Origin: Bradyrhizobium sp. PSBB068
Lineage (GTDB): Bacteria > Pseudomonadota > Alphaproteobacteria > Rhizobiales > Xanthobacteraceae
Length of the DNA: 64,000 nt
Reading direction: 5' to 3'
Assembly (NCBI GenBank): GCA_016839165.1
Contig: CP069300.1
Coordinates: 3,906,001 to 3,970,000 of the forward strand
Shown here: positions 8,738 to 17,612 of the stretch, one piece after another
Position numbering within the stretch: position 1 is the stretch's first letter
Layout: each line of letters starts with the position of its first letter
Translations under genes and position numbers: made by a program
Notes under the pieces: generated by a model
Told to the model about the DNA's origin: nothing
Databases searched by the model: none
The model's input: the letters and a program-made list of their open reading frames with translations, nothing else

Positions 8738-8938
8738 ATGGCTACGGAAAAGGCCGAAACCGACCGCGTCCCGGTCACACTGGCACTCTCGACCATTGGT
8801 TATCTCGAGAAGCTGGTGAGACAGGGCACCCACGGCACGAGCGTCCCGGGCGTTGCACGGACATTGATCGAGGAAGGCATTCGGCTCGCCATCAAGGACG
8901 GGTTGCTTGCAATCCGCGACAACGGACGCACGCCCTGA
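8738..8938 (+). CDS. Small ribbon-helix-helix-like protein
   Basis: 66 residues. The layout is a short strand VPVTLAL (about residues 11-17), a helix STIGYLEKLVRQG, a turn HGTS, and a second helix VARTLIEEGIRLAIKDG. This is the pattern of MetJ/Arc-type DNA-binding proteins, but I do not recognise a named family. The gene follows an AT-rich promoter region with two 11-base-spaced direct repeats and precedes the GcrA-like gene by 49 bases, in the same direction. The RHH assignment is inferred from pattern alone. Confidence 0.65.
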   Translation: MATEKAETDRVPVTLALSTIGYLEKLVRQGTHGTSVPGVARTLIEEGIRLAIKDGLLAIRDNGRTP

Positions 8939-8987
8939 CGGCGCACGCGTCCGCGCGGCGGTTCAACACAGAACGTGGAACCGTCAG

Positions 8988-9458
8988 ATGATTGTCAACC
9001 AAGAGACCTGGACGCCAGAGCGCGTCGACCAACTCAAGATCTACTTTGAAGCCGGCCTCTCCTGCCGCGACATCGCCGTCAATATCGGCGTTAGCCGCAA
9101 TGCTGTCATCGGCAAGCTGTCGCGGCTGAACCTGACGCGCACGACGCCGGAGGAACGCCGGGCACGGCGAAAGAAATCCGCCGTCCACGCCGCGCAACGG
9201 GCGACCGCGAAGCAGCAACTCCAGCTGCTTCAGGCGGTCTACGAGACGGAGCCCTACGATGCGCCTGTTGTCAGCGTCAACAACTGTTCGCTGTTCGAAT
9301 TGAGCGAGCAGCGCTGCCGCTGGCCGATCAGCAGCCCGGGCGCCGATGATTTCTGCTTCTGCGGCAACACTCCGCTCGGCGGGATGCCCTATTGCCCAGG
9401 GCATTACCGCCTCGCCTATCAGTCCGGATCGCGCCAACGCGCGATGCGCGGTAGTTGA
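8988..9458 (+). CDS. GcrA family cell cycle regulator-like protein
   Basis: 156 residues. The N-terminus TWTPERVDQLKIYFEAGLSCRDIAVNIG followed by SRNAVIGKLSRLNL is the GcrA helix-turn-helix, which in Caulobacter binds methylated GANTC promoters with sigma-70. The C-terminus has the GcrA signature RCRWPI, then FCFCGN and YCPGHYRLAYQ, a Cys/His cluster. ATG at 8988 is chosen because it gives a normal GcrA N-terminus. The linker between the two ends is short and lacks the long basic region of the main GcrA, so this may be a paralogue rather than the master regulator. Confidence 0.85.
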   Translation: MIVNQETWTPERVDQLKIYFEAGLSCRDIAVNIGVSRNAVIGKLSRLNLTRTTPEERRARRKKSAVHAAQRATAKQQLQLLQAVYETEPYDAPVVSVNNCSLFELSEQRCRWPISSPGADDFCFCGNTPLGGMPYCPGHYRLAYQSGSRQRAMRGS

Positions 9459-9477
9459 TGGCAACAAGCAAGCGCTG

Positions 9478-9526
9478 CCCCCGTGATCCCCGCGCAAAGG
9501 CTTTGCCTTTTCGCGGGGGTGACGGG
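9478..9526. terminator. Large hairpin between convergent genes
   Basis: CCCCGT, CCCCGCG and AAGGC on the left pair with GCCTT, CGCGGGG and ACGGG on the right. The stem is interrupted but long, and it sits between gcrA-like (rightward) and the SDR gene (leftward). It is suitable as a bidirectional terminator, although no clear U-tract follows. Confidence 0.5.
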
Positions 9527-9537
9527 CCTCAGTCCAA

Positions 9538-10500
9538 TCAGCCGACCTTCCAGCCGGTCGCCGCTACGAGGTCCTGATAAAACTCCGGCGTGTATGCCTG
9601 CTCCGGCGTCTTGCGCACGCGCTCGTCGAGCATATGCGCATCGTCGCCGACCAGGATACGCCAGCGATCGGCCTTGACGCCGTCGAGGATGATCTTGGCG
9701 GCGGCGGCCGCCGTGGTCGGCGCCTCGTCGTGGAAGATGCGGGCACGGTCGAGCGCGAGTTGCTGGATATCGGCATCCGACATCTTGGCGACGTCGATGC
9801 CCTGCCCTTGCAGACGCTGACGCGCCTGCTTGAGCTCGTCGGGATTGAGCTGATCTGAGCCGTTCTGTACCTTGCGCGAGTTCGACACGATCGAGGTGCC
9901 GATGTGACCGGGCATCACGACCGAGCATTTGACATGCGGCGCGTTGAGGCGGAGATCGTTGATCATCGCCTCCGTGAATCCCTTCACGGCGAATTTCGCG
10001 GCGCTGTAGGCGGTGTGGGAGACGCCGAGCCCGACCGAGGCCCAGAAGCCGTTGACGCTCGAGGTGTTGACGATGTGTGCCTCGTCGGCCTTCACCAGCA
10101 ATGGCAGGAAGGTGCGGACACCGAGATAGACGCCGCCCCAGCAGATGTTGAAGGTGCGCTCCCACTGTTCGCGCGTGTTGGTGAACAGGCTGCCGCCGCC
10201 ACCGATTCCGGCGTTGTTGAACAGCAGATGGATCTTGTCGGTCGCCTGCTGCTCGACCAGCTCGTCGCGGAAGCGCTTGTAGTGATCCTCGATCGAGACG
10301 TCGGCGACGTGGGTGGTGATACGCAGCCCCTGCGGCAGCTTCTCGACCTCGCAGAGCCGCTTGGTCTCCGCCATCGCCTCCATCGAGACGTCGCACATCG
10401 CGACATTGCATCCCTCTGCGACGAGTTGCCGTGCGAGCTCGCGTCCCATGCCCGTGCCGCCACCGGTGATGACGGCAATCTTTCCGGCAAAATCCTTCAT
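9538..10500 (-). CDS. SDR family NAD(P)-dependent oxidoreductase
   Basis: 320-residue short-chain dehydrogenase. The cofactor motif TGGGTGMGREL (about residues 12-22), the NNAGIGGGG motif (about 92-100), the catalytic Ser in NTSSVNGFW and the YSAAK active-site Tyr/Lys (about 164-168) are all intact. The extended C-terminus (about residues 200-320) is longer than in classical 250-residue SDRs and contains a helical substrate-cap region. The start MKDFAGK at 10500 directly precedes the fold; a further-upstream ATG would add 22 unrelated residues. The substrate is unknown. Confidence 0.9.
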   Translation of the reverse strand: MKDFAGKIAVITGGGTGMGRELARQLVAEGCNVAMCDVSMEAMAETKRLCEVEKLPQGLRITTHVADVSIEDHYKRFRDELVEQQATDKIHLLFNNAGIGGGGSLFTNTREQWERTFNICWGGVYLGVRTFLPLLVKADEAHIVNTSSVNGFWASVGLGVSHTAYSAAKFAVKGFTEAMINDLRLNAPHVKCSVVMPGHIGTSIVSNSRKVQNGSDQLNPDELKQARQRLQGQGIDVAKMSDADIQQLALDRARIFHDEAPTTAAAAAKIILDGVKADRWRILVGDDAHMLDERVRKTPEQAYTPEFYQDLVAATGWKVG

Positions 10501-10834
10501 GTGGGATCCGTTCCTTCCCTGCTTTTTCTTGGTTTCGGCTGGAGCGCGGATCGCAGTCCCAACCATCTGACGGAAACACTGTACATCACCGAATTATCGT
10601 CCAGCAACGGCGCGCGCCCCTCACGCGCAGTTGAGCCGTGCGGATCAGATTGAAGCAGAGGGGCGCGTCATGAAATCATTCCGCGTTGCGAACAATCTGA
10701 CATCGACAAGCGGATACAATGATCGTGCATGTCGTGGCCCGATCGGTCGTGACAACGCTGATGACGATCGCTGTTGGACTATTGCGAAACGCGCGGCGTT
10801 GCGGTTGATCGGCTCAACTCGAGATCCTCCCGCG
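10501..10834. other. Intergenic region without recognised gene
   Basis: 334 bases between the SDR start and a possible short gene. It presumably holds the SDR promoter. An ATG at 10670 preceded by AGAGGGGCG opens a rightward frame, but the peptide (MKSFRVANNLTSTSGYND...) is not recognisable and would run antisense through the next short gene. I see no other structure. Confidence 0.4.
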
Positions 10835-11047
10835 CTATTCGGCTGTTTCGATCCGCACCGGCGCGCGCCGCCGCAGCACAGCGGTGCCGGCGCTCACGGC
10901 CAGCTTGAGCAGGCCGCGCCACGAGAAGTCGATGACCACCTCATGGTGCCGCAATCCCTTGCCGCCCTTCACCAGCCCGAGATCCCGTATCAGGCAATAG
11001 TGGCCGCTGCTCATGCGCGCCAGGCGGCTGTTCTTAAAGCGTCCCAT
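10835..11047 (-). CDS. Possible small basic protein, unknown function
   Basis: 70 codons from ATG at 11047. The peptide is basic, begins MGRFKNSRLARMSSGHYC and ends VRIETAE. The composition looks like real protein rather than GC-rich shadow, and a CDS here would fill an otherwise empty 900-base gap. A leftward TTGACG hexamer lies shortly upstream, but no clear ribosome binding site is seen. No family recognised; it may be a lineage-specific small protein or chance. Confidence 0.35.
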   Translation of the reverse strand: MGRFKNSRLARMSSGHYCLIRDLGLVKGGKGLRHHEVVIDFSWRGLLKLAVSAGTAVLRRRAPVRIETAE

Positions 11048-11104
11048 GAACGACGAGAATGCACTGCGGATCGATTCCGTCAAATCTTGACCGCACCGAA
11101 TCAA

Positions 11105-11134
11105 AAACCTCCGGCAGGGCATTGCCGGAGGTTT
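11105..11134 (-). terminator. Rho-independent-type terminator, leftward
   Basis: Perfect 12-base arms AAACCTCCGGCA (11105-11116) and TGCCGGAGGTTT (11123-11134) around a 6-base loop. On the minus strand the stem is followed by a short T run. No clear gene ends before it, so it may end a short untranslated RNA transcribed from 11140-11370, or back up the porin terminator. Confidence 0.6.
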
Positions 11135-11288
11135 GGGAGGCTTAGCATGACGCTAAGAGCCATCATTCAATGTGTTGGCTACTCCGTATATAGTTTAGTA
11201 GATCAGCTAAGTAAATAAGTTTGCGGCGAATGAATCGCATGGCTCGTCTTCGTTGTTCGCGTGGACAGAAATGACGCAGCCAAAGCCC

Positions 11289-11335
11289 TTTTGACGCGCT
11301 TTCTTCACGCGGACCGGTATCCACTTGCTTGAGAA
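11289..11335. repeat. Dispersed Rhizobiales-type repeat fragment (family C)
   Basis: Contains TTTTGACGCG, TTCACGCGGACCGGTATCCA and CTTGCTTGAG. The core CCGGTATCCACTT is shared with the palindromic element at 27690-27738. Such fragments are frequent between genes in Bradyrhizobium and relatives; no coding role. Confidence 0.5.
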
Positions 11336-11370
11336 CGCTCTCGTCCATCGCGAGAGCTTTCACTCAAAGA

Positions 11371-11398
11371 AAAACCCCGGCAGTTGCCTGCCGGGGTT
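11371..11398 (-). terminator. Terminator of the porin gene
   Basis: Perfect stem AACCCCGGCAG with its complement around a 4-base loop. On the minus strand it is followed by TTTTTCTTT, a classical rho-independent terminator. It lies 30 bases after the porin stop codon. Confidence 0.85.
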
Positions 11399-11427
11399 CT
11401 GTCAGATCCTGATCAGATCAACCGGTA

Positions 11428-12975
11428 TTACCAGTTACGCTGAGCGCGGAAGAGCATCTGGACAGTGTCCTGATTCTTCAGCTCGTAGGTCGCGACCGGC
11501 TTGCCGATCGCACCAGCCGACGTGGTGATCGTGCCGGCATACTTCTGATCGAGATGGACGTAGGTCACGTCGGCCGAGAAGGTCAGGTTCTTGACCGGAG
11601 TCCAACGAGTGATCAGGCCGAGCTGACCGATGTTGTAGTCGGGGTTGCAGCTGGTCACACCAGCGCCGCCAGCGAAGGCAGCGCGGAACGTGCCACCGAC
11701 GCCACCAACGCCGCAGATGAGCGACTTAGCCGTGTCGTTGTACATGACCGCAGCGTATGCACCGTACAAGCTGGTGTTCCAGTAGGGATCCCAGTTGTGG
11801 GTGTACGCACCGCGGAAGCCCCAGGTCTTGATCGACTGCTGCTGACCGCCGGGGCCGAACACCGTGTCGGGTGCCGTGCCGAAGCCAACGCTGCCGTAAG
11901 CGCCCGGCAGGTTTGAGCCGCCATAGATGACGGCCGAGCTGATGCCGCCGGCCAGATCCTGGATGTTGTAACGGGTCGCGCCGTCGGTGTAGACGCCCTG
12001 GATGTTGATGGTGTCACCAGGTCCGGTCGGGATGTTCTTGATCGACAGGGCCAGTGCACCAGCCCAGCCCCACTTGTCGTCGGGATGGCCGGTGACTTCG
12101 GTGGCGCCGTAGTAGGCTGCGTGGTTGTCATGGGCTGCGATCGACGCCTGGAAGATACCCCAGGCCTGGTCGACCTTGAGCGCAGCGATGAAGTCCGGCG
12201 TGATCGTGCCGGCATAGTCGCTCGCGCCGTACGCACCACCAGCACCGAGGTTGTTCACGCCAGCCTGCGTGTAGGCAACCTGATCCTGCGCCGACAGAGC
12301 GAGCGAGACGCCGTTGCCGAACTGCGCGGTGTAGGTGAACTGGTTGACGCCGTTGGTGGTGTTGATGCCACCGACGAGGGCGTCGTAGTTGTTGCCCGGA
12401 TAGGCAGTCCAGGGCGCAGCGAACTGCGAGACGGACTTACCAATGGTGAAGCCGGCGAACTGGATGAAGGCGTAGTAGACGCCGACCGTACCAGCCGCAA
12501 CCGCACCGGAGTTGGCGTTGTTCGGAGCGCTGACCGTCGCCGCGCCGGAACCGAGGCCCGAGTAGACGGTGCCGCCGGCGCCGTTGGCCGCGTAGCTGTC
12601 CGAGGTCCAGGTGAACACCGCATCGAAATAGGTGCGGACCACGCCGTACTCGGTCGCGGTGCGCGTATCGATGTTCAGGTCTTCACGCGAACGCCAGGTG
12701 TAGCCGTTGGTGAAACGGTTGTTGGCTCCGCTGGCGCCGTTGGTATTCGGACCGTACACGCCGTTGCCGTTGACCACGAGGTCAGCGCGGACGAAGCCGC
12801 CCAGCTTGATGCAGGTGTCGGTGCCGGGGATGTAGTAGAAGCCCGGACCATAAAGAGAGCAGACCTTCACGTACTCGACCGCTTTGGCCTTAACGGGAAG
12901 ATCGGCCGCCTGTGCCCCGCCGACCGCGACCAGCGCGGCGGCCGAGCCCAGAATAAGGCTCTTCGCCAATGTCAT
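11428..12975 (-). CDS. Outer-membrane porin (Porin_2 family)
   Basis: 515 residues. A Sec signal peptide (MTLAKSLILGSAAALVAVGGAQA, cleavage about residue 23) is followed by the alphaproteobacterial Porin_2 start LPVKAKAVEYVKVCSLYG and TCIKLGGFVRADL, with a conserved Cys pair. The rest is a Gly/Asn/Tyr-rich 16-strand beta-barrel. The C-terminus ends RAQRNW, with the terminal aromatic needed for BAM recognition. It forms a general diffusion channel for small hydrophilic solutes. It is monocistronic, with a strong terminator just downstream and a 453-base upstream region. Codon use is highly biased, as expected for an abundant protein. Confidence 0.93.
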   Translation of the reverse strand: MTLAKSLILGSAAALVAVGGAQAADLPVKAKAVEYVKVCSLYGPGFYYIPGTDTCIKLGGFVRADLVVNGNGVYGPNTNGASGANNRFTNGYTWRSREDLNIDTRTATEYGVVRTYFDAVFTWTSDSYAANGAGGTVYSGLGSGAATVSAPNNANSGAVAAGTVGVYYAFIQFAGFTIGKSVSQFAAPWTAYPGNNYDALVGGINTTNGVNQFTYTAQFGNGVSLALSAQDQVAYTQAGVNNLGAGGAYGASDYAGTITPDFIAALKVDQAWGIFQASIAAHDNHAAYYGATEVTGHPDDKWGWAGALALSIKNIPTGPGDTINIQGVYTDGATRYNIQDLAGGISSAVIYGGSNLPGAYGSVGFGTAPDTVFGPGGQQQSIKTWGFRGAYTHNWDPYWNTSLYGAYAAVMYNDTAKSLICGVGGVGGTFRAAFAGGAGVTSCNPDYNIGQLGLITRWTPVKNLTFSADVTYVHLDQKYAGTITTSAGAIGKPVATYELKNQDTVQMLFRAQRNW

Positions 12976-13428
12976 ATCAAACCTCCAAGTTGCTCATATG
13001 CGTAGAGTCCGGGTCGCGAGCGCCCCGTGATCCTCCCGCATTGTCCAAGACCGTTTTCCCCAAACCCCGCACCCGCAGATCAATCTCTGGGAGTGCGGCG
13101 GACTTGAACGATCACCGCAACGGGACGATCGAGATTCCCCTACCGCCGGGTTCAATATGCATGCGCGAGTTCGCCAATCAAAATAGTTTATAAAGTCAGG
13201 AATGCGAATGCGGCCACACTGTGTCTCGTCGGCAACGCTCGCCGTAAGCCCCTTGTATGTGTGGGCAAAATTGTCGCACCCAAAAAACCGAACCGTCACA
13301 TACGCATCATAATTGCTTTACGTTCACTTGCGTTCCTGAGCGACTTACGAGAAAAAATACCGCGCCGACGCGGGAACAAAGAAATAAATCAGCACAAAGC
13401 TGAGTCGGCACCTAGGGAAGGGGAAGCT
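12976..13428. other. Divergent intergenic region porin / MarR regulator
   Basis: 453 bases containing both promoters. It is richer in A/T around 13170-13200 and 13290-13400 than the flanking genes. A ribosome binding site AGGGAAGGGGAA lies just before the MarR start. I see no convincing small gene or long inverted repeat. Confidence 0.5.
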
Positions 13429-13941
13429 GTGTCAGTGACCAGGAAGGATTCGACGCGTCAGCGCGCCATCGAGCATCTCGACATCATCAAGCGCTTCACG
13501 CTCGAAATTTCATCCATCAATTCGCATCTTGAACGGGTCCGCCAACTCTGGGGCAAGGCGCTTGGCGTCAGCGGTCCGCAATGGATGATCCTGATGGCGA
13601 TCTCGGATCTCGACAAGGATGTCGGCGTACCGATCAACGTGGTGTCGAAGCTGCTGCACGTCGATCCGTCGTTCGTGACCACGCAGTCAAAGTTGCTCGA
13701 GCAGAAGGAGTTGCTGCGTCGCGCGCCCTCCCCGGCCGATGCGCGCGTGGTCCGCCTGTCGCTGACCGACAAGACCCGCAAGCATCTGGCGGGCCTCGCC
13801 GAGCAGCACAAGGCGTTCAAGAAAACCGTGTTCGAGGAATTCAGCGAGCCCGAATTGGCCGAGTTCACGGCCAAGCTTGCGACGCTCACCAATCGCCTGG
13901 AAAAGGCGTGCCTGATCGCAGCGATGGATTTCGAGACCTGA
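13429..13941 (+). CDS. MarR family transcriptional regulator
   Basis: 170 residues from GTG at 13429, chosen because the purine-rich AGGGAAGGGGAA precedes it; GTG at 13435 is equally possible. The winged helix-turn-helix spans about residues 35-115: WGKALGVSGPQWMILMAI, INVVSKLLHVDPSFVTTQSKLLE and the wing ADARVVRLSLTDK. The C-terminal helices would dimerise. It stands alone, divergent from the porin gene. The effector and targets are unknown; the porin promoter region is a plausible target by position only. Confidence 0.87.
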   Translation: MSVTRKDSTRQRAIEHLDIIKRFTLEISSINSHLERVRQLWGKALGVSGPQWMILMAISDLDKDVGVPINVVSKLLHVDPSFVTTQSKLLEQKELLRRAPSPADARVVRLSLTDKTRKHLAGLAEQHKAFKKTVFEEFSEPELAEFTAKLATLTNRLEKACLIAAMDFET

Positions 13942-14002
13942 GGCGGCGGGCCACGCTGGGCCGAAGGCAACGCCGGTTTGAGAACTCGAATGCTTTGAAA
14001 AA

Positions 14003-14080
14003 TGGTCGGAGCGAGAGGATTTGAACCTCCGACCCCTAGTCTCCCAGACTAGTGCGCTAACCGGGCTGCGCCACGCTCCG
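14003..14080 (-). tRNA. tRNA-Pro (anticodon GGG)
   Basis: 78 bases on the minus strand, including an encoded CCA end. The acceptor stem CGGAGCG pairs with CGCTCCG. The D arm, the anticodon stem CTAGT/ACTAG with loop CTGGGAG (anticodon GGG, reads CCC/CCU), and the T arm GGAGG-TTCAAAT-CCTCT are all intact. Confidence 0.96.
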
Positions 14081-14178
14081 ATGCCGTTCCATTAGCTGCG
14101 ATCCTGCGTTCGCGCAAGGCAAAGCAGGGCCTCGAAGGCAGCAATCCGGGCACCGGTTCCCGCCCGGGTTTCCTTGGA

Positions 14179-14772
14179 TCAGCCGTCCTTCATCGCAGTA
14201 TCGATCATCTGCCGGCAGGCAACCAGCTCCTGCAGCACGCGTTCGAGCCGCTCCCGATCCGCTGACGGAACGGAAGGCCGCACCGGCGGCGGCGCGGACG
14301 CCTTGCCCGGCTGGGCATGCGCCTTGTAGGTCGACAGGATCGGATCCTCGTCGGGATCGACGAATCGGTAGTCGATGCCCTTCTCGTCGCCGTCGCCCTC
14401 CTCGCCGTCGAAATCGAGGCCGTCGCTGCTCTCGACGTCGTCGGGCTCGGCCATGCTGTTGCCGACCGCCTCCTCGACCGCGCCGAAGGAGACCGCGGCG
14501 GCCTGGTCGGCGATGCCCTGCACCGACTTGATGCCATGTTCTTTCAGGATCCGCTGCACGCCGCGGATGGTATAGCCTTCGCCGTACAGCAGCCGGCGGA
14601 TGCCCTTGAGCAGGTCGACGTCGTCGGGGCGATAGTAACGGCGTCCGCCGCTGCGCTTCATCGGCTTGATCTGCGCGAAGCGCGTTTCCCAGAACCTCAG
14701 CACATGCTGCGGGATATCGAGTTCGTCAGCGACCTCGCTGATGGTACGGAACGCATCCGGCGCCTTGTCCAA
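14179..14772 (-). CDS. MerR family transcriptional regulator
   Basis: 197 residues. The N-terminal MerR winged helix ([25 protein letters not shown], then [43 protein letters not shown]) occupies about residues 8-75. The rest is acidic and low in structure, with no metal-binding Cys motif. This regulator is conserved immediately after ihfA in alphaproteobacteria, as here (29-base gap), so it belongs to the plsX-fabH-ihfA operon. Its targets are not known to me. Confidence 0.9.
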   Translation of the reverse strand: MDKAPDAFRTISEVADELDIPQHVLRFWETRFAQIKPMKRSGGRRYYRPDDVDLLKGIRRLLYGEGYTIRGVQRILKEHGIKSVQGIADQAAAVSFGAVEEAVGNSMAEPDDVESSDGLDFDGEEGDGDEKGIDYRFVDPDEDPILSTYKAHAQPGKASAPPPVRPSVPSADRERLERVLQELVACRQMIDTAMKDG

Positions 14773-14801
14773 ATGCCCGCTCCTCTTGGCTTCAACGCCA
14801 G

Positions 14802-15137
14802 TTAATCGGCCTTGCTGCCGTCGCCATTGGTGACGGCATGGCCATTGATCCGCTGCTTCAGGATCGCCGACGGCTTGAACACCATCACACGCCGCGGCGA
14901 GATCGGCACCTCGGTGCCGGTCTTTGGATTGCGGCCGATACGCTGGCCCTTCTTGCGCACCATGAAGGAGCCGAACGAGGACAACTTCACCGTCTCGCCC
15001 TTCTCAAGGCAATCGGTGATCTCCTTCAGCACCAACTCGACAAACGCCGACGATTCCGTGCGCGACAGACCTACCTTTTGGTAGACCGCTTCGCACAAAT
15101 CGACGCGCGTCACTGTTTTTCCGGTTCCCGTCGTCAT
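14802..15137 (-). CDS. ihfA: Integration host factor subunit alpha
   Basis: 111-residue member of the HU/IHF family that pairs with IhfB to bend DNA at specific sites in recombination, replication and transcription. Features are the N-terminal helices [30 protein letters not shown], the [24 protein letters not shown] beta-arm with the DNA-intercalating Pro in NPKTG, and [16 protein letters not shown] at 15137 is chosen, with GGGGCAGG upstream; an in-frame TTG nine codons earlier is unlikely. It lies between fabH and merR in the conserved operon. Confidence 0.95.
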   Translation of the reverse strand: MTTGTGKTVTRVDLCEAVYQKVGLSRTESSAFVELVLKEITDCLEKGETVKLSSFGSFMVRKKGQRIGRNPKTGTEVPISPRRVMVFKPSAILKQRINGHAVTNGDGSKAD

Positions 15138-15267
15138 CGCCTGCCCCGCACTCTCGGCGAACAATTTCCTGACTGAAATTAAAAGCTTAGCGCGCGATGG
15201 TCAACAGCGACCAGCATGCACGCTGGAAAAGAACCTTACGAAATATCCGTACTTTTAAGCGAAGCAC

Positions 15268-16245
15268 TCACCAGCGCACGAGCGCCGAGCCCCAGGTGAA
15301 GCCGCCGCCCATCGCCTCGAACAGCACAAGATCGCCCTTCTTGACGCGTCCGTCCTTCACGGCGACCGACAGCGCCAGCGGGATCGAGGCGGCCGAGGTG
15401 TTGCCGTGCTTGTCGACTGTCAAGACCACCTTCTGCGGCGCAATATGCAGCTTGTGGGCGGATGCGTCGATGATTCGCTTGTTGGCCTGGTGCGGAATGA
15501 ACCAGGCGATGTCATCGGCGGTGAAGCCGGTGGCGTTGAACGCATCGACGATCACGTCGGTGATCATGCCGACGGCGTGCTTGAACACCTCGCGGCCCTC
15601 CATCCGGAGATAACCGACCGTCTTGGTCGAGCCGGGACCGCCATCGACGAACAGCTTCGACTTGTGGCGGCCATCCGAGCGCAGATGCGTCGTCAGTACG
15701 CCGGGATCGTCGGTCGTTCCTGAATGCGGCTGCGCTTCCAGCACGACCGCGCCGGCGCCATCGCCGAACAGCACGCAGGTGCCGCGGTCGCTCCAGTCGA
15801 GGATGCGCGAGAAGGTTTCGGCACCGATCACCAGCGCCCGCTTGTGATGGCCGGCGCGCAGGAAATTGTCGGCGGTGGTCAGCGCAAAGACGAAGCCGGA
15901 GCACACCGCCTGCAGATCGAACGCGACGCCATGGTTGATGCCGAGCGCATGCTGGACCGCGACCGCGGTCGCCGGGAACGTGTTGTCGGGCGTCGAGGTC
16001 GCCAGCACGATCAGGTCGATCGACTGGGCGTCGACCTTGGCATCGGCGAGCGCGGCCTGCGCCGCCTTGATCGCAAGATGCGAGGTAAACTCGTCATCGG
16101 CCGCGATGTGCCGCTCGCTGATGCCGGTGCGCTGCACGATCCAGTCATCGGACGTGTCGATTCGCTGAGCCAGTTCGGCATTGGTCAAAACCCGCTCCGG
16201 CAAATATGAGCCGCAGCCGAGCACTACCGAACGTATCGCAGTCAC
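15268..16245 (-). CDS. fabH: Beta-ketoacyl-ACP synthase III
   Basis: 325-residue FabH. It starts fatty-acid synthesis by condensing acetyl-CoA with malonyl-ACP. The catalytic Cys lies in [12 protein letters not shown] (about residue 114), the His in [11 protein letters not shown] (about 249) and the Asn in [11 protein letters not shown] (about 279), completing the Cys-His-Asn triad. The glycine-rich C-terminus [14 protein letters not shown] is typical. The start overlaps the plsX stop by 4 bases (ATGA), indicating translational coupling. Confidence 0.96.
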   Translation of the reverse strand: MTAIRSVVLGCGSYLPERVLTNAELAQRIDTSDDWIVQRTGISERHIAADDEFTSHLAIKAAQAALADAKVDAQSIDLIVLATSTPDNTFPATAVAVQHALGINHGVAFDLQAVCSGFVFALTTADNFLRAGHHKRALVIGAETFSRILDWSDRGTCVLFGDGAGAVVLEAQPHSGTTDDPGVLTTHLRSDGRHKSKLFVDGGPGSTKTVGYLRMEGREVFKHAVGMITDVIVDAFNATGFTADDIAWFIPHQANKRIIDASAHKLHIAPQKVVLTVDKHGNTSAASIPLALSVAVKDGRVKKGDLVLFEAMGGGFTWGSALVRW

Positions 16246-17303
16246 GAGACAGCCTCCTGCGCGGTCTGCGCCTGCACCAGGGCGCTGCCGTCGCGATTGA
16301 GCATCTGATTGATCTTGGTGAGGAGATCGTAGTGGGCCATCTCATAGCCAACATCGACCGCGTAGGCAAAGCCTTCTGCGTTGACGCCGCCATGGCTCTT
16401 GACCACCACGCCCTTCAGGCCGAGCAGTATGCTGCCGTTCGACTTGTTGGGGTCGAGCTTGTCGCGCAGCTTCTGGAACGCGCCGCGGGCGAGCAGATAG
16501 CCAATCCGCGCCAGCCAGCTCGACGACATGGCCTCGCGCAGCAGGGCGAACATCTGGCGCGCGGTTCCCTCGGCGGTCTTGAGCGCGATATTGCCGCAGA
16601 AGCCCTCCGACACGATCACGTCGGCGGCGCCCTTGCCGATGCCGTCGCCCTCGACAAATCCGATATAGTTGAATTGGGACGCGTTCATCGCCCGCAGCAT
16701 GCCGGCGGCCTCGCGGATTTCCTCGTGGCCCTTGATCTCCTCGGACCCGATATTGAGCAGGCCGACAGTCGGCCGCTCCAGGTTGAACAGCACGCTCGCC
16801 ATGGCGCTGCCCATCACCGCCAGCGTCGTCAGATGGTGGGCATCGCCGCCGATCGTGGCGCCGAGGTCGAGCACGACGGAATCGCCGCGCAAGGTCGGCC
16901 ACACCGCGGCGAGCGCCGGGCGGTCGACGCCGGGCAGCGTCCGCAGGTTGATATTACCCATCGCCATCAGCGCACCGGTATTGCCGGCCGAGATCGCGAC
17001 ATCGGCCTCGCCGTGCTTGACGGCGTCGATCGCAAGCCACATCGAGGACGCCCTGCGGGTCCGCCGCAGCGCCTGGCTCGGCTTCTCGTCCCCCTTCACG
17101 GCGACGTCGGTGTGGATCACCTTGGATACCGCCTTCAGCGCGGGATGTCTGGCAAGCTCCGGCTCGATCTGGGCCTGGTCGCCGACCAGCAGGAATTCGC
17201 AGTCGGGGTGACGGCTCAATGAGATCGCGGCGCCGGGAATGACCACGGAAGCGCCGACATCGCCCCCCATGGCGTCAAGCGCTATTCGAACCTTATGAGG
17301 CAT
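16242..17303 (-). CDS. plsX: Phosphate acyltransferase PlsX
   Basis: 353 residues from ATG at 17303 ([15 protein letters not shown], the standard PlsX N-terminus). The enzyme makes acyl-phosphate from acyl-ACP for the PlsY step of phospholipid synthesis; it is a peripheral membrane protein. Diagnostic stretches include [37 protein letters not shown] and [35 protein letters not shown]. It overlaps fabH by 4 bases. The upstream 309-base gap separates it from the DUF177 gene and holds a perfect inverted repeat. Confidence 0.96.
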   Translation of the reverse strand: MPHKVRIALDAMGGDVGASVVIPGAAISLSRHPDCEFLLVGDQAQIEPELARHPALKAVSKVIHTDVAVKGDEKPSQALRRTRRASSMWLAIDAVKHGEADVAISAGNTGALMAMGNINLRTLPGVDRPALAAVWPTLRGDSVVLDLGATIGGDAHHLTTLAVMGSAMASVLFNLERPTVGLLNIGSEEIKGHEEIREAAGMLRAMNASQFNYIGFVEGDGIGKGAADVIVSEGFCGNIALKTAEGTARQMFALLREAMSSSWLARIGYLLARGAFQKLRDKLDPNKSNGSILLGLKGVVVKSHGGVNAEGFAYAVDVGYEMAHYDLLTKINQMLNRDGSALVQAQTAQEAVS

Positions 17304-17612
17304 GAACGTCCCGGAAGCCTGCTCTCCCACAGCCCTTCAGACGAAGACCGCGAGCTTGAAGTCACCGCCGTCAACGGCGCCTGCCGAAACGCCAACTCGC
17401 GTCCCGGCCGGGCCGCGACAATAGCGTGTCCGCGGTCCGACACAACCTCTTGACCACGAACGAGGCAGTGGCCGAACCGTCACACGACGCATCAAGCTAT
17501 ATCAGAAATACATTGTATTTCAATGTATTGTGACAGTTATTTGAAGTGGCCACGGACACCGTTCGCGCAGCTCTGCAGCAAGCCATCCCCGCAAATGTGA
17601 CGTCGGCCGCCT
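17304..17612. other. Intergenic region upstream of plsX
   Basis: 309 bases between plsX and the DUF177 gene, both leftward. It is AT-rich near 17490-17545, where the 23-base inverted repeat (separate entry) lies. It probably contains the plsX operon promoter. No small gene seen. Confidence 0.5.
17507..17529. promoter_or_regulatory. Perfect 9-base-arm inverted repeat upstream of plsX
   Basis: AATACATTG (17507-17515), spacer TATTT, then CAATGTATT (17521-17529). It lies about 200 bases upstream of plsX and 84 bases after the DUF177 stop. The stem is AT-rich, and the absence of a GC stem with a T run argues against a terminator, so an operator for an unknown regulator is the better reading. Confidence 0.45.

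Noticed and set aside
10631..11218. 195-codon rightward frame
   Set aside because: Antisense to a more protein-like short frame and crosses a terminator hairpin.
11163..11363. 66-codon leftward frame between the two terminators
   Set aside because: Overlaps a dispersed repeat (family C) and its peptide is not protein-like; a small RNA is a better explanation.
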